Shown here: piece by piece, positions 44,883-55,575 of the stretch
How the letters are laid out: the number at the start of each line of letters is the position of its first letter
How positions within the stretch are numbered: position 1 is the stretch's first letter
DNA from: an uncultured Cellvibrionales bacterium
GTDB taxonomy: Bacteria; Pseudomonadota; Gammaproteobacteria; Pseudomonadales; Dasaniaceae
DNA: 64,000 nt
Reading direction: 5' to 3'
Assembly (NCBI GenBank): GCA_913019905.1
Contig: CAJVZD010000001.1
Location: forward strand, 106,176 to 170,175
Translations under genes and position numbers: made by a program
Notes under the pieces: model-generated
Told to the model about the DNA's origin: nothing
Database searches by the model: none
The model's input: the letters and a program-made list of their open reading frames with translations, nothing else

Positions 44883-45485
44883 CTAGTTCTCACCCGTTGC
44901 TTTGTCAGCATGGTCTGCGGCCTCGGTGACCGGTAACTCAGCCGTCTTTTCTTCATGTTTTTTTTCTAACAAACGACTTTGTAACTCCTCAACCTGTTGA
45001 GTCAAGTCTGCTACTTGCTGCTGTAACACCGTAAAATCGTTACGACTCGACACTCCCATCCAGTGCAGCGTGTTGGTCCTGCCTTTTCCTAAGCTATGCT
45101 CAATACTGGTTTCGAGGTTGTGTATTCTATCAACTGCTCTTGGTTTCGGGTTTCTTTCCGCCTTTTCTTTTTTCTTAAGTTTTTCGCTAGCCCTTAATTC
45201 ATCGGCAGCTCTATCTTGTGTGTTGCTTTGATACTGATAACGAGCGCCTTTTTCAACCAGCCGATTAAACCATTTTGCAGTCCGATGTTCGATCGTAATA
45301 ACAGCACCGACAGTTGCGTGAACGACTGTAGTGCCCAGTTGCTTAACGGTTTTGAAAAATGGACTGCTAATTTCTTTCTCATGTTCACCCTGTTCTATCT
45401 CCACCTCGTCGACTTCCGCGACTGCCTCCATATTCTCAGTTTCAGGTTCCTGGTTCGTCATTTTAGTTTTCTGCTTAATCGCCAT
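44883..45485 (-). CDS. Phasin (polyhydroxyalkanoate granule-associated protein, PF05597-like)
   Basis: A 200-residue, highly charged helical protein. The central segment VVHATVGAVITIEHRTAKWFNRLVEKGARYQ resembles the amphipathic granule-binding region of PhaF/PhaI phasins, and HWMGVSSRNDFTVLQQQVADLTQQVEELQSRL is the family's C-terminal coiled coil. A 40-residue acidic lead precedes it. It implies that the organism can store polyhydroxyalkanoate. The pha synthase genes are not in the window. CGGAGTAA seven bases before the ATG supports the start. Confidence 0.85.
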   Translation of the reverse strand: MAIKQKTKMTNQEPETENMEAVAEVDEVEIEQGEHEKEISSPFFKTVKQLGTTVVHATVGAVITIEHRTAKWFNRLVEKGARYQYQSNTQDRAADELRASEKLKKKEKAERNPKPRAVDRIHNLETSIEHSLGKGRTNTLHWMGVSSRNDFTVLQQQVADLTQQVEELQSRLLEKKHEEKTAELPVTEAADHADKATGEN

Positions 45486-45623
45486 GGGATTACTCCGATA
45501 CGTAGCTTTTATTTGAGTTCTTATCGAGAAATAAAAACTTCACTAATAAAATATATATCACGCTCCGCAATTGTCATTGTGTTTTTAAGACCAATTGGCA
45601 GCAAAAGAAATACCCCTAATTGC

Positions 45624-46499
45624 CTAACGAGCACAGAGTTTGAGCCACTTGTTAATGCCCTCGCTTTGGTATTTATCTTTTCGCAAGATAAAGTAAAAAG
45701 CCCGGGATAAATCTCGATGAGGAATCGCCAAGGGTACTAAACTTCCGCGCGCGAAAGAATCTTCCACAGCAATGCTTGATAGACAGGAAATACCCATGCC
45801 GGCTTCCACTGCACGGATGATTGCTTCGGTATGTTGCAGTTCCAGTGTGATATTTTGATGGGGAATAAGCCCGTGCATAGCCCGGTCGAACCCTTGCCGG
45901 GTACCGGAGCCTTGTTCACGTAATATCCATTCAGCATTTATCAGGTTTTCATCACTGAGCTGCTTTTTGGAGGCCCAGGGATGATTCTGTGCACAGAAAA
46001 CAACCAGCTCGTCGTCACGCCAATGGTTCACCTCCAGATCCGGGTCCTGTATTTCGCCTTCTATTAGACCAATATCAAGTTCGAAATTTAGCACCTGTTT
46101 GGCGATGGAGGCGGTGTTGGCGACTTCCAAACTCACTTGTGCACCGGGCGTTTCTTTCATAAATTCAGCGATCAAACCAACGGCTAGGTAGTTGCCGATG
46201 GTGAGAGTTGCGCCGAGCTTTAAGCTTCCAACGTCCTTGTGCTTAGCAAGCTGTTGTTCCAACTCCTTCGCCTGTTCGAGTAAAGCCTCAGCTTTGGGTC
46301 GCAAAAGGCGTCCCAACTCGTTTGCCTGTAAGCGTTTACCAACCCTGTCAAAAAGCAACACGTCAAATTGCTGCTCCAAATCTTTTAGAGCCCCACTCGC
46401 TGCCGATTGGGACATCGCCAAGCTGTCTGCTGCCCTCGTTACGTTTTGGAAATGTGCTGTAGCTAGAAAAACCTCCAGCTGCCTCAAGGTATATCGCAT
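45624..46499 (-). CDS. finR: LysR-type regulator, FinR-like
   Basis: A 291-residue LysR family transcription factor. The N-terminal winged helix (LRQLEVFLATAHFQNVTRAADSLAMSQSAASGALKDLEQQ) is followed by an effector-binding domain with LKLGATLTIGNYLAVGLIAEFM and IGLIEGEIQDPDLEV. It is divergent from a ferredoxin-NADP reductase gene, the arrangement of FinR in pseudomonads, where it activates fpr under superoxide. The gene name rests on this context as well as sequence; a CbbR- or NhaR-like role is not excluded. Confidence 0.85.
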   Translation of the reverse strand: MRYTLRQLEVFLATAHFQNVTRAADSLAMSQSAASGALKDLEQQFDVLLFDRVGKRLQANELGRLLRPKAEALLEQAKELEQQLAKHKDVGSLKLGATLTIGNYLAVGLIAEFMKETPGAQVSLEVANTASIAKQVLNFELDIGLIEGEIQDPDLEVNHWRDDELVVFCAQNHPWASKKQLSDENLINAEWILREQGSGTRQGFDRAMHGLIPHQNITLELQHTEAIIRAVEAGMGISCLSSIAVEDSFARGSLVPLAIPHRDLSRAFYFILRKDKYQSEGINKWLKLCAR

Positions 46500-46530
46500 T
46501 CAATTGTCACCTTTTCAAGAACCACATTAA

Positions 46531-46576
46531 ATCTGTAAATCCGATTATTAATATAAGAATAACCCATTTTACAGAT
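46531..46576. promoter_or_regulatory. Inverted repeat in the finR-fpr gap (candidate LysR operator)
   Basis: ATCTGTAAA at 46531-46539 and TTTACAGAT at 46568-46576 form a perfect 9-bp inverted repeat separated by 28 bases. The right arm overlaps the -35 of the predicted fpr promoter. That suits an activator of the LysR type, although direct FinR binding is an inference. Confidence 0.5.
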
Positions 46577-46596
46577 ATATTGAATTATCTTATTCT
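46568..46596 (+). promoter_or_regulatory. Predicted fpr promoter
   Basis: TTTACA at 46568-46573 and TATTCT at 46591-46596 are separated by the optimal 17 bases. The start codon of fpr is 40 bases downstream. Confidence 0.6.
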
Positions 46597-46635
46597 CACA
46601 GTCAGATTTACGAAAACCGGAGTGGGGTATCTACT

Positions 46636-47406
46636 ATGAGTAATGTACTAAGAGAACAAGTTACGGAAGTTAATCACTGGACTGATACTCTTTTTAGTTT
46701 CAAAACCACGCGTCAGCCGGGGTTTAGGTTTAAAAATGGACATTTCACTATGATCGGGTTGGAAACTGATGGTAAGCCGTTAATGAGAGCTTATAGTATT
46801 GCCAGTGCAAACTATGAGGAACAACTTGAGTTTTTTAGCATTAAGGTGCCTGACGGTCCTTTGACTTCACAGCTACAGGCGATCAAACCCGGTGACGAGA
46901 TCCTCCTTAGCTCGAAACCCACGGGTACTTTGTTACTTGATAATCTATTGCCGGGCCGAAATCTCTATTTGATCAGTACTGGCACTGGCTTAGCTCCCTT
47001 TATGAGCATTATTAAAGACCCGGAAACCTATGAGCAATTCGACAAAGTGATTCTGACCCATGGCTGTCGCTTCGAGGAAGAACTCGCCTACCAAGATACC
47101 ATTAACCAAGCGCTACCCAATAACCCGTATTTTGGCGAACAAATTCGAGAGCAATTAATCTACTATCCGACAGTGACGCGAGAGCCCTATCGAAATACAG
47201 GCCGACTGACTGATTTATTGCGCAGTGGGAAGTTAGCAAATGATGTCGGTTTGGAGCCAATAAACACCGATGTTGATAGATTTATGATTTGCGGCAGTCC
47301 TAGTATGTTAAAAGAAACAAGCGAAATTCTTAATCAAAATGGATTCGAAGAGGCTCGTCGCGGAAACTTGGGCCACTATGTTGTCGAGCGCGCTTTTGTC
47401 GAGTAA
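46636..47406 (+). CDS. fpr: Ferredoxin-NADP+ reductase
   Basis: A 256-residue FAD enzyme that exchanges electrons between NADPH and ferredoxin or flavodoxin. The FAD motif RAYSIAS (about residues 53-59) and the NADP-binding LISTGTGLAPFMSII are intact, along with FMICGSPSMLKETSEIL and the C-terminal VVERAFVE typical of the bacterial subclass I enzymes. In pseudomonads this enzyme is needed under oxidative stress. It is divergent from the FinR-like gene, with a probable shared regulatory site. Confidence 0.95.
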   Translation: MSNVLREQVTEVNHWTDTLFSFKTTRQPGFRFKNGHFTMIGLETDGKPLMRAYSIASANYEEQLEFFSIKVPDGPLTSQLQAIKPGDEILLSSKPTGTLLLDNLLPGRNLYLISTGTGLAPFMSIIKDPETYEQFDKVILTHGCRFEEELAYQDTINQALPNNPYFGEQIREQLIYYPTVTREPYRNTGRLTDLLRSGKLANDVGLEPINTDVDRFMICGSPSMLKETSEILNQNGFEEARRGNLGHYVVERAFVE

Positions 47407-47450
47407 TCGATGACTGAACAGTTAAGATTCAGAAGAGGGAATAGAGCAAC

Positions 47451-48110
47451 CTAGGGAAAGATAAGCTGGGTTTGCTCTGGCTCCCACGCTGGATATTTTT
47501 TCATAATCTTGGAGAACGTTTCCCCTTCTATCTCATCATATAACCAACGTTTTACCTGATGATATTCACAATCATCGAACCATTTTTTGTCAACGTGTGC
47601 AAACTGGCGAATAAAGGGCATGACCACAATGTCGGCGACAGTCCTTTTATCGCCAATTAGGAACTTCGTTTTTTCCAGCTTCAACTCTAATGCACTGATA
47701 AATGACAGGCAATGCTTTTGATATTCTTCCCGTGTGCCTTCCGGGTGACGATCAGCGTACTTATAGCGGTCCAAATGTGATTTAAATATATAGTCGTTTT
47801 CTCCTTGCAGGCTTTGTACTTCATCTGTTTCTCTTTTTGACAGGCCGCTTTTTAGCTGTTCAGGATCATGGACAGATAGAGCCCAGTTAACGATATCAAT
47901 GCTTTCATCAATGACCCGACCATTCTCAAAAACTAAAACAGGAACAGACCCCTTTTTAGAGTAATGGAGCATGCTCGCCGGTTTGTTTTTTAGTACCACC
48001 TCTCTTAACTCTACGCTTATTCCACAGACATAAAGAGCCATCCGCGCGCGAATGGCGTAGGGACAACGTCTGAATGAATATAGAATCGGAAGCCTTTGAG
48101 TCAACGTCAA
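47451..48110 (-). CDS. Glutathione S-transferase family protein
   Basis: A 219-residue cytosolic protein. The N-terminal thioredoxin-like domain has LYSFRRCPYAIRARMAL, with a CPYA active-site segment like that of glutaredoxin 2, and later KGSVPVLVFENGRVIDESIDIV, the glutathione-binding loop. The C-terminal helical domain ends with ADIVVMPFIRQFAHVD. No ATG lies at a suitable place, so translation probably starts at the TTG at 48110 or 48104. It is convergent with fpr. Confidence 0.87.
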   Translation of the reverse strand: MTLTQRLPILYSFRRCPYAIRARMALYVCGISVELREVVLKNKPASMLHYSKKGSVPVLVFENGRVIDESIDIVNWALSVHDPEQLKSGLSKRETDEVQSLQGENDYIFKSHLDRYKYADRHPEGTREEYQKHCLSFISALELKLEKTKFLIGDKRTVADIVVMPFIRQFAHVDKKWFDDCEYHQVKRWLYDEIEGETFSKIMKKYPAWEPEQTQLIFP

Positions 48111-48165
48111 CTTAGCAAATCTCTAACCGTATTGATAAATTTGGAAGATTGTATTCTTTCAACAA

Positions 48166-48573
48166 TTAATAATTGTTCAGCCAAACGCCCTCGGCCCATT
48201 GCCAGACATTTGACCATGGTTCATCCTCAGTGACTTCACCGTCCTTCCACAAAATCACTTCTCCCGCTTCATTAGTGCAGTAGTAACTTCCTCGGTCCTC
48301 ACACAAAGGAATTAACTCCCGTGAAACCCCGAGCGACCAGGCCATCGCAGCCACTTCCGGCAAATAGGTATGTGAATTAGGATCGGCTACCGTTACAGGC
48401 TCGAGTGTACCGTAAATAACATCACTGACCGTCAATAAAAACTGGCGGAACTCTCCGTCTAATGACAGCATGATTTGTTCTTCTGCGTCGATTATATCGT
48501 CCATGTCCGGTAATTCTAAGGGCACGGGTACCTTTTCGTTACAGGCTCTTAACTCTTCAATTACTGATTCCAT
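48166..48573 (-). CDS. SMI1/KNR4 (SUKH) family protein
   Basis: A 135-residue acidic cytosolic protein. The start MESVIEELRACNEKVPVPLELPDMDDIIDAEEQI is the helical SUKH lead. The core LDGEFRQFLLTVSDVIYG and the later RGSYYCTNEAGEVILW and EPWSNVWQWAEGVWL are typical of the SMI1/KNR4 superfamily. Many SUKH proteins are immunity proteins to nuclease toxins, but no toxin gene is adjacent and some members are housekeeping-like. A GTG at 48585 would add four residues. Confidence 0.8.
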   Translation of the reverse strand: MESVIEELRACNEKVPVPLELPDMDDIIDAEEQIMLSLDGEFRQFLLTVSDVIYGTLEPVTVADPNSHTYLPEVAAMAWSLGVSRELIPLCEDRGSYYCTNEAGEVILWKDGEVTEDEPWSNVWQWAEGVWLNNY

Positions 48574-48643
48574 CGCAAAATCCACTGTGTTTTATAGAAA
48601 AAGATGGGCAAAAAATTTCGTGGACAATTTATCACGCCAAATT

Positions 48644-49081
48644 TCATTTCAAATAGTCTTCAATATTTTCAACAAAAGATTTGATTTCATCCCGAACATT
48701 ACGATAACAATTTAAGATCTCTGCTTCAGAATTCGCAGCCAAAGCCATTTCTGGTGGGTCATTAAATACCACATGAACCTTTTTGGATTGCGCTTCGAGT
48801 TGAGGGCAATTTCTGGCGGCGGAGGCGCAAACGGTCACGACAAAATCAGGGATTACAGTCAATTGTGATAATTTTTTCGACCACTGTCGCGAGATATCAA
48901 CACCTTCGTCTGCCATCACTTTTACAGCGAGCGGATCAATTCCACGGTTCTCGATACCCGCTGAATAAGCAACAAATTTCTCCGCTTTTAAATGGTTTAA
49001 CCAGCCTTCAGCCATTTGGCTACGACAAGAATTTCCAGTACAAAGGAAAAGGACTTTAGGCCGGAAAATATCTTCGCCCAT
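48644..49081 (-). CDS. Arsenate reductase / low-molecular-weight phosphatase family (ArsC-like)
   Basis: A 145-residue protein of the thioredoxin-coupled arsenate reductase branch. The P-loop CTGNSCRSQ places the nucleophile at Cys14 and the phosphate-binding Arg at 20. Cys85 and Cys92 lie in the VTVCASAARNCP redox segment, as expected for the arsenate-reduction relay, and the NDPP motif near 107-110 supplies the acid. No arsR, arsB or acr3 gene is adjacent, so arsenic resistance is not proven. It starts 58 bases after the glmS stop, on the same strand. Confidence 0.85.
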   Translation of the reverse strand: MGEDIFRPKVLFLCTGNSCRSQMAEGWLNHLKAEKFVAYSAGIENRGIDPLAVKVMADEGVDISRQWSKKLSQLTVIPDFVVTVCASAARNCPQLEAQSKKVHVVFNDPPEMALAANSEAEILNCYRNVRDEIKSFVENIEDYLK

Positions 49082-49139
49082 CGCTAGTTTTTCCTGATAT
49101 TAGGTATCGAGTGAAACCAATAACAGGCACCGAATATTG

Positions 49140-50972
49140 CTATTCAACCGTTACAGATTTCGCCAAATTACGTGGTTGATCTACATCCGTTCCCTTCAAA
49201 ACCGCTACATGGTAGGAAAGTAATTGCAGCGGGATTGTGTATATTATGGGAGCGATAACATCGGGGACGTTGGGAACGCTGATCAAGCTCACGTCATCAC
49301 TGCTACTAAAACCGGAAGCTTTATCGGCGAATACAAACAACTCACCACCTCTTGCCTGTACTTCTTCCAAGTTAGATTTTAGCTTTTCCAGAAGTTCATC
49401 ATTTGGCGCGACAGCGATAACCGGCATATCGGAGTCAACCAGAGCCAGAGGACCGTGTTTCAGTTCACCAGCGGCATAACTCTCAGCATGTATGTAGGAA
49501 ATTTCCTTGAGCTTTAGTGCCCCCTCCATTGCGATAGGCCACTGTGCGCCACGGCCTAGAAATAGAGCGTGGTTTTTTTCAGAAAATGACATCGACATTT
49601 TTTTGATGTCTCGATCAAGCTTTAATGTTTCTTCTAACATTTCAGGTAGTTTGCGAAGTGCGTTTACAATCTTTTCTTCTTCGCTGGGTTCAAGCCCTTG
49701 CCGACGGCCTAGAACAACTGTGAGTAACAACAGGCCCACCAACTGTGTGGTAAAAGCCTTCGTTGATGCCACGCCAATTTCAGGTCCAGCTTCTGTCATC
49801 AACGCGAGGTCAGATTCCCTCACCAACGAACTCTGCGCCACGTTACAAATCGTCATCGTAGATGCATAGCCTAATGTTTTTGCCAGGCGTAATGCGGCCA
49901 ATGAATCAGCTGTTTCGCCGGATTGTGAAATGGTTAATAGTAAGGTGTCATCCTGTACAACAAACTTGCGATAACGAAACTCACTGGCAACCTCTACTCG
50001 ACACGGGACACCGGCTATTCCTTCAATCCAATATTGAGCGACCATCCCAGCATGATAACTTGTGCCACAGGCAACAATTTGAACGGCTTTGGTTTTATCA
50101 AATATTTTTGCAGCTTCAGTTCCAAACGCCTGCTCTAAAACACGATTGTTTCCCAGGCGACCGCGCAGTGTATTTCTAATAACCTCCGGTTGTTCGAAAA
50201 TTTCCTTAAGCATGTAATGCCGAAAGTTTCCCTTATTCGCCGCTTCGGTCTTATCGGTTAAGCGTAATATTTTTCGCGCGACTTCCTTATGTTGAGCATC
50301 CCAAATCCGATAGCTATCGGGAGTGATTTCTGCAAAATCCCCTTCCTCAAGATATATAAATCTATCAGTGACTTGGCGCAATGCCATTTGATCAGACGCT
50401 AGAAAGTTTTCTCCTAGACCTAATCCGAGTACGAGTGGACTGCCGCTTCGCGCACAGATTATTCTATCTGGTTCGTTTTTATCTATGACCGCTAAGCCAA
50501 AAGCACCTTCGAGTTTCTTAACCGCTGCGTTAACGGCTTCTAGCAGACCGAATCCCTTAGATACCTCTGAATGGACCAGATGAACAATCGTTTCAGTATC
50601 AGTTTGGGAGTTAAACGTGTAGCCTTGTGCTGTTAGTTCTTCTCGAAGAATTTTGTGGTTTTCGATTATACCGTTATGAACTAGGGCGATTCGATCGCCT
50701 GAAATGTGTGGATGCGCATTCTCTTCTGAGGGCTGACCATGGGTTGCCCATCGCGTATGTGCGATACCGGTCACGCCGCTCAAAGGGTTAGTTCGCATTG
50801 CTTCGTCCAACACTGCGACTTTACCCATACGTTTGTGAGATCCGATCAAACCATCATTGTCAATAATCGCGACGCCCGCGGAATCATATCCACGATATTC
50901 CAGGCGCTTTAATCCTTCAACCAATATAGCAGAGACTTCTCTACGAGCTGCCGCTCCGACTATTCCGCACAT
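49140..50972 (-). CDS. glmS: Glutamine-fructose-6-phosphate aminotransferase
   Basis: A 610-residue enzyme that makes glucosamine 6-phosphate for peptidoglycan and LPS. The N-terminal glutaminase has the catalytic Cys2 in MCGIVGA and HTRWATHG. Two SIS domains follow, with [16 protein letters not shown] and [40 protein letters not shown]. The C-terminal [15 protein letters not shown] is exact. It follows glmU by 16 bases. In many pseudomonads a DeoR-type glmR gene separates them, but here it is absent. Confidence 0.98.
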   Translation of the reverse strand: MCGIVGAAARREVSAILVEGLKRLEYRGYDSAGVAIIDNDGLIGSHKRMGKVAVLDEAMRTNPLSGVTGIAHTRWATHGQPSEENAHPHISGDRIALVHNGIIENHKILREELTAQGYTFNSQTDTETIVHLVHSEVSKGFGLLEAVNAAVKKLEGAFGLAVIDKNEPDRIICARSGSPLVLGLGLGENFLASDQMALRQVTDRFIYLEEGDFAEITPDSYRIWDAQHKEVARKILRLTDKTEAANKGNFRHYMLKEIFEQPEVIRNTLRGRLGNNRVLEQAFGTEAAKIFDKTKAVQIVACGTSYHAGMVAQYWIEGIAGVPCRVEVASEFRYRKFVVQDDTLLLTISQSGETADSLAALRLAKTLGYASTMTICNVAQSSLVRESDLALMTEAGPEIGVASTKAFTTQLVGLLLLTVVLGRRQGLEPSEEEKIVNALRKLPEMLEETLKLDRDIKKMSMSFSEKNHALFLGRGAQWPIAMEGALKLKEISYIHAESYAAGELKHGPLALVDSDMPVIAVAPNDELLEKLKSNLEEVQARGGELFVFADKASGFSSSDDVSLISVPNVPDVIAPIIYTIPLQLLSYHVAVLKGTDVDQPRNLAKSVTVE

Positions 50973-50988
50973 AATAAATCCTTATTTG

Positions 50989-52359
50989 TTAACTCTTTAC
51001 CGGTTTTTTCCAACCAGCAATATTTCTCTGCTTGCCACGGCCGATCGCGAGTTGATTACTTGGTATGTTTTTCGTTACCGTTGATCCAGCGCCAACGAAT
51101 CCATCGTCGCCGATATTAATGGGCGCCACTAAGGTGCTGTTAGACCCGATGAAAACATTATTCCCCAGGGTCGTTTTGTATTTGTTAGCACCGTCATAAT
51201 TACAAGTAATTGTTCCGGCACCAATATTACAAAAGCTTCCTAAAACTGAGTCACCCAAATACGCCAAGTGATTGGCTTTACTGCCCTCGCCCAGCACGGT
51301 ATTTTTTACTTCCACAAAATTGCCTACTTTGACCTTATTCGCCAACACAGATCCCGGACGCAGTCGAGCAAAAGGTCCTATGTCGCAGTTTTCAGCCACA
51401 CTGGCATTTTCCAAAACGCAATGACTTTTTATGACAGTGCCTTGGCCAATGCAAGAGTTTTCAATGATGCAGTTGGGTCCGATCGTGACATCGTCAGCGA
51501 TCGAAACCTCGCCTATAAAAACACAGTTGACATCGATAAACACGTCTTCCCCAACGGTCACGTTTCCTCTCACGTCAAAGCGATCTGGGTCTGCAAGCGT
51601 TGCGCCCTCCATCATTAAGCGGAGCGCCTGCTGTTGTTGGTAGCTCCTTTCTAAGGCAGCGATTTGTAAGCGATCATTTGCACCCTCTACCTCCATCACT
51701 GAGTCAGGGTGCTGAGCGATGACTTTCATTCCGTCTTTGACAGCCATCGCAATAATCTCAGTCAGATAATATTCTTTTTGGGCGTTGTCTGAGGACAATC
51801 TGGGAAGCCACTCTTGCAGCTTTTCTGCTGTTACCGCTAGGATTCCTGTATTAATTTCTTGTATCGTTCGCTGTTCTTCATTGGCATCTTTTTCTTCAAC
51901 AATAGCGCATATCTTACCGGATTCACGCACGATACGACCGTAATTCGAAGGGTCATCGAGAAATACGGTGAGTAAAGACAGGGTGTCTTCGTCGGCTGAT
52001 TCTATTAGCGAAGCCATTGTTGATGGTTTCACTAAAGGAACATCACCATAGGCAATTAGTACGATAGAGTTTGGATCGACACTAGGCATCGCTTGAGCGA
52101 CTGCGTGACCGGTTCCGAGTTGCTCGGCTTGAGTAGCCCAACAGATAGCAGGATCATCGAATTCTTTTTTTACCAGATCTGCGCCGTGACCGACAACGAC
52201 ATGTACCTTCGCCACATCGAGCTCTTTTGCACTATCGATGACATGGCCCAGCATCGGTTTACCCGCTATACAGTGCAAAACCTTCGGTAACTTGGAGCGC
52301 ATCCGTTTACCTTGACCGGCGGCTAGTATAATTATCTCGGTTATTGTATTGGTGTCCAC
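50989..52359 (-). CDS. glmU: Bifunctional UDP-N-acetylglucosamine pyrophosphorylase/GlcN-1-P acetyltransferase
   Basis: A 456-residue bifunctional enzyme that makes UDP-GlcNAc. The N-terminal nucleotidyltransferase (about 1-230) has LAAGQGKRMRSKLPKVLH and then GTGHAVAQA, with VLIAYGDVPLV. The C-terminal half is a left-handed beta-helix of hexapeptide repeats with the acetyltransferase motifs FVEVKNTVLGEGSKANHLAYLGDS and GAGTITCNYDGANKYKT. It and glmS catalyse consecutive steps. It lies downstream of the atp operon and terminator. Confidence 0.98.
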   Translation of the reverse strand: MDTNTITEIIILAAGQGKRMRSKLPKVLHCIAGKPMLGHVIDSAKELDVAKVHVVVGHGADLVKKEFDDPAICWATQAEQLGTGHAVAQAMPSVDPNSIVLIAYGDVPLVKPSTMASLIESADEDTLSLLTVFLDDPSNYGRIVRESGKICAIVEEKDANEEQRTIQEINTGILAVTAEKLQEWLPRLSSDNAQKEYYLTEIIAMAVKDGMKVIAQHPDSVMEVEGANDRLQIAALERSYQQQQALRLMMEGATLADPDRFDVRGNVTVGEDVFIDVNCVFIGEVSIADDVTIGPNCIIENSCIGQGTVIKSHCVLENASVAENCDIGPFARLRPGSVLANKVKVGNFVEVKNTVLGEGSKANHLAYLGDSVLGSFCNIGAGTITCNYDGANKYKTTLGNNVFIGSNSTLVAPINIGDDGFVGAGSTVTKNIPSNQLAIGRGKQRNIAGWKKPVKS

Positions 52360-52442
52360 TAGACTTCCTTTTATTCTATAAGTGCTCGTTATTATTATAG
52401 CTTCTTACGCCAGTTTTTTGTGTTGCCTTTTTTTGGAGGCAC

Positions 52443-52473
52443 AAAAAAGGGCAGCCATAGCCACCCTTTTTTT
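52443..52473 (-). terminator. Terminator of the atp operon
   Basis: A-tract, a 7-bp GC-rich stem with GU-compatible pairs (GGGTGGC/GCTGCCC on the minus strand) and a T tract form a textbook rho-independent terminator. It is nearly symmetric, so it may act in both directions. It separates atpC from glmU. Confidence 0.88.
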
Positions 52474-52570
52474 GTACCTGTTGTGTACTAATGTAAAAGG
52501 GTTGTTAGCCATCTTACATCTGATCAAATCAAGAAACTATCCAAATCCGGGCAATAGCCAAATTTGGACA

Positions 52571-52993
52571 CTAGCCAAACTTTTTCCGAATAGCCTGAAT
52601 TGTACGAAGTTGAGCCGTTGCAGCAGCTAGCTGTGCAGAAGCTCGGCCGTAATCAAAGTCGCCGGTCTGATTGACAAGGGCATGTTCCGCTTCTTTTTGA
52701 GCAGCTAGGGCCGAGGCTTCATCAATGTCGTCGGCGCGAATGGCAGTATCTGCTAATACACTGACAATACCGGGTTGAACTTCCAAATAGCCGCCCGAGA
52801 GATAATAGACCTCTTCTTCGCCATTTTGTTTTTTGATTCGAATTGGACCTGGCTCTAGCGAGGTTAGCAATGGCGCATGGCCATAACTAATCCCGAGATC
52901 TCCCAGAGAACCGGTAGCAACTATCAGCTCCACCAACCCTGCGAAAATTTCTTGCTCTGCACTGACGATATCGCAATGAATAGTCATAGCCAT
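52571..52993 (-). CDS. atpC: ATP synthase F1 subunit epsilon
   Basis: A 140-residue subunit of the F1 central stalk. The N-terminal beta-sandwich starts [17 protein letters not shown] and includes [23 protein letters not shown]. The C-terminal two-helix region ends with [18 protein letters not shown]. It contacts gamma and can inhibit hydrolysis. It is the last gene of the atp operon and is followed by the operon terminator. Confidence 0.96.
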   Translation of the reverse strand: MAMTIHCDIVSAEQEIFAGLVELIVATGSLGDLGISYGHAPLLTSLEPGPIRIKKQNGEEEVYYLSGGYLEVQPGIVSVLADTAIRADDIDEASALAAQKEAEHALVNQTGDFDYGRASAQLAAATAQLRTIQAIRKKFG

Positions 52994-53080
52994 AAAAGGA
53001 CGCCTGTTTAATTTCTTTTCTATTTAGTTCCAAACCACTTTCAGTAAAAAACAGGGAATACCGAGTACTCCCTTTGTTTA

Positions 53081-54559
<1,479 letters not shown>

Positions 54560-54646
54560 TCAAGCCAGCACCAATTGCCTGACTTCAACCTGAGCTCGAA
54601 GTCAGTTTTTAGTACTGATCCGATCGCTTTTAACTTCTTTGCGTTA

Positions 54647-55513
54647 TCAGCTACTTATAGCCGCTGCGCCACTAACAATTTCAGACAATTCCTGTGTAAT
54701 TGCAGCCTGTCTGGCTTTGTTGTAAACAAGTTGCAAGTCGTCGATCAGATCGCCCGCATTTTCGGTGGCGTTTTTCATTGCCAACATTCGGGAAGCCTGT
54801 TCGCAAGCGCCATTTTCAACAACCGCCTGGTAGACTTGTGACTCCAAATAACGAGTCAATAAACCTTCAAGAAGCTCTTTTGCATCGGGTTCGTATATAT
54901 AATCCCAATAGTGCTTCATCCCTTCGTCTTGTTCAGCGACCAAAGGCATTAATTGTTGCACCGTAGCGTTTTGAGTCATGGTATTGACGAACTCATTAGA
55001 AACCAAAAATAATTGGTCGATTTTCCCGTCAGCATATGAATCTAACATGATTTTTACGCTACCGATCAAATCAGCTATAGCAGGATCTTCACCGATGTCC
55101 CGTTTCGCTGCGACAACATTTCCACCGTAACTATTGAAAAAAGCTGAGGCTTTCGCGCCTATCAAACACAGATCAATTTCAATGTCTTTTTCGGCAAATT
55201 CTCGCATCGATCGAACGGCTGTCTTGAATAGATTGATATTCAAGCCGCCACAGAGTCCGCGATCGGTAGAAATAATAATAAACCCAACACGTTTTACTTC
55301 ACGCTCTAACATAAACATGTGTTTGTGTTCAGGGTTCGCGTTCGCAATGTGCCCTACAACCGATCGAATACGGTGAGCATAGGGTTTGCCCACTTGCATT
55401 CTCTCTTGCGCTTTACGCATTTTACTCGCCGCAACCATTTCCATGGCGCTAGTAATTTTTTGCGTACTTTTAATACTCGATATCTGAGTACGTATTTCCT
55501 TTCCGCTTGCCAT
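54647..55513 (-). CDS. atpG: ATP synthase F1 subunit gamma
   Basis: A 288-residue rotor-shaft subunit. The N-terminus starts [39 protein letters not shown] and [16 protein letters not shown] marks the core. The C-terminal helix [25 protein letters not shown] passes up through the alpha3beta3 ring. It lies between atpA and atpD as usual. Confidence 0.97.
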   Translation of the reverse strand: MASGKEIRTQISSIKSTQKITSAMEMVAASKMRKAQERMQVGKPYAHRIRSVVGHIANANPEHKHMFMLEREVKRVGFIIISTDRGLCGGLNINLFKTAVRSMREFAEKDIEIDLCLIGAKASAFFNSYGGNVVAAKRDIGEDPAIADLIGSVKIMLDSYADGKIDQLFLVSNEFVNTMTQNATVQQLMPLVAEQDEGMKHYWDYIYEPDAKELLEGLLTRYLESQVYQAVVENGACEQASRMLAMKNATENAGDLIDDLQLVYNKARQAAITQELSEIVSGAAAISS

Positions 55514-55575
55514 ATTTTTACCTACAAAAAGCTACTCATAAATAGGGGTTAGAAAAATCCTACCCCCTATCTCAA

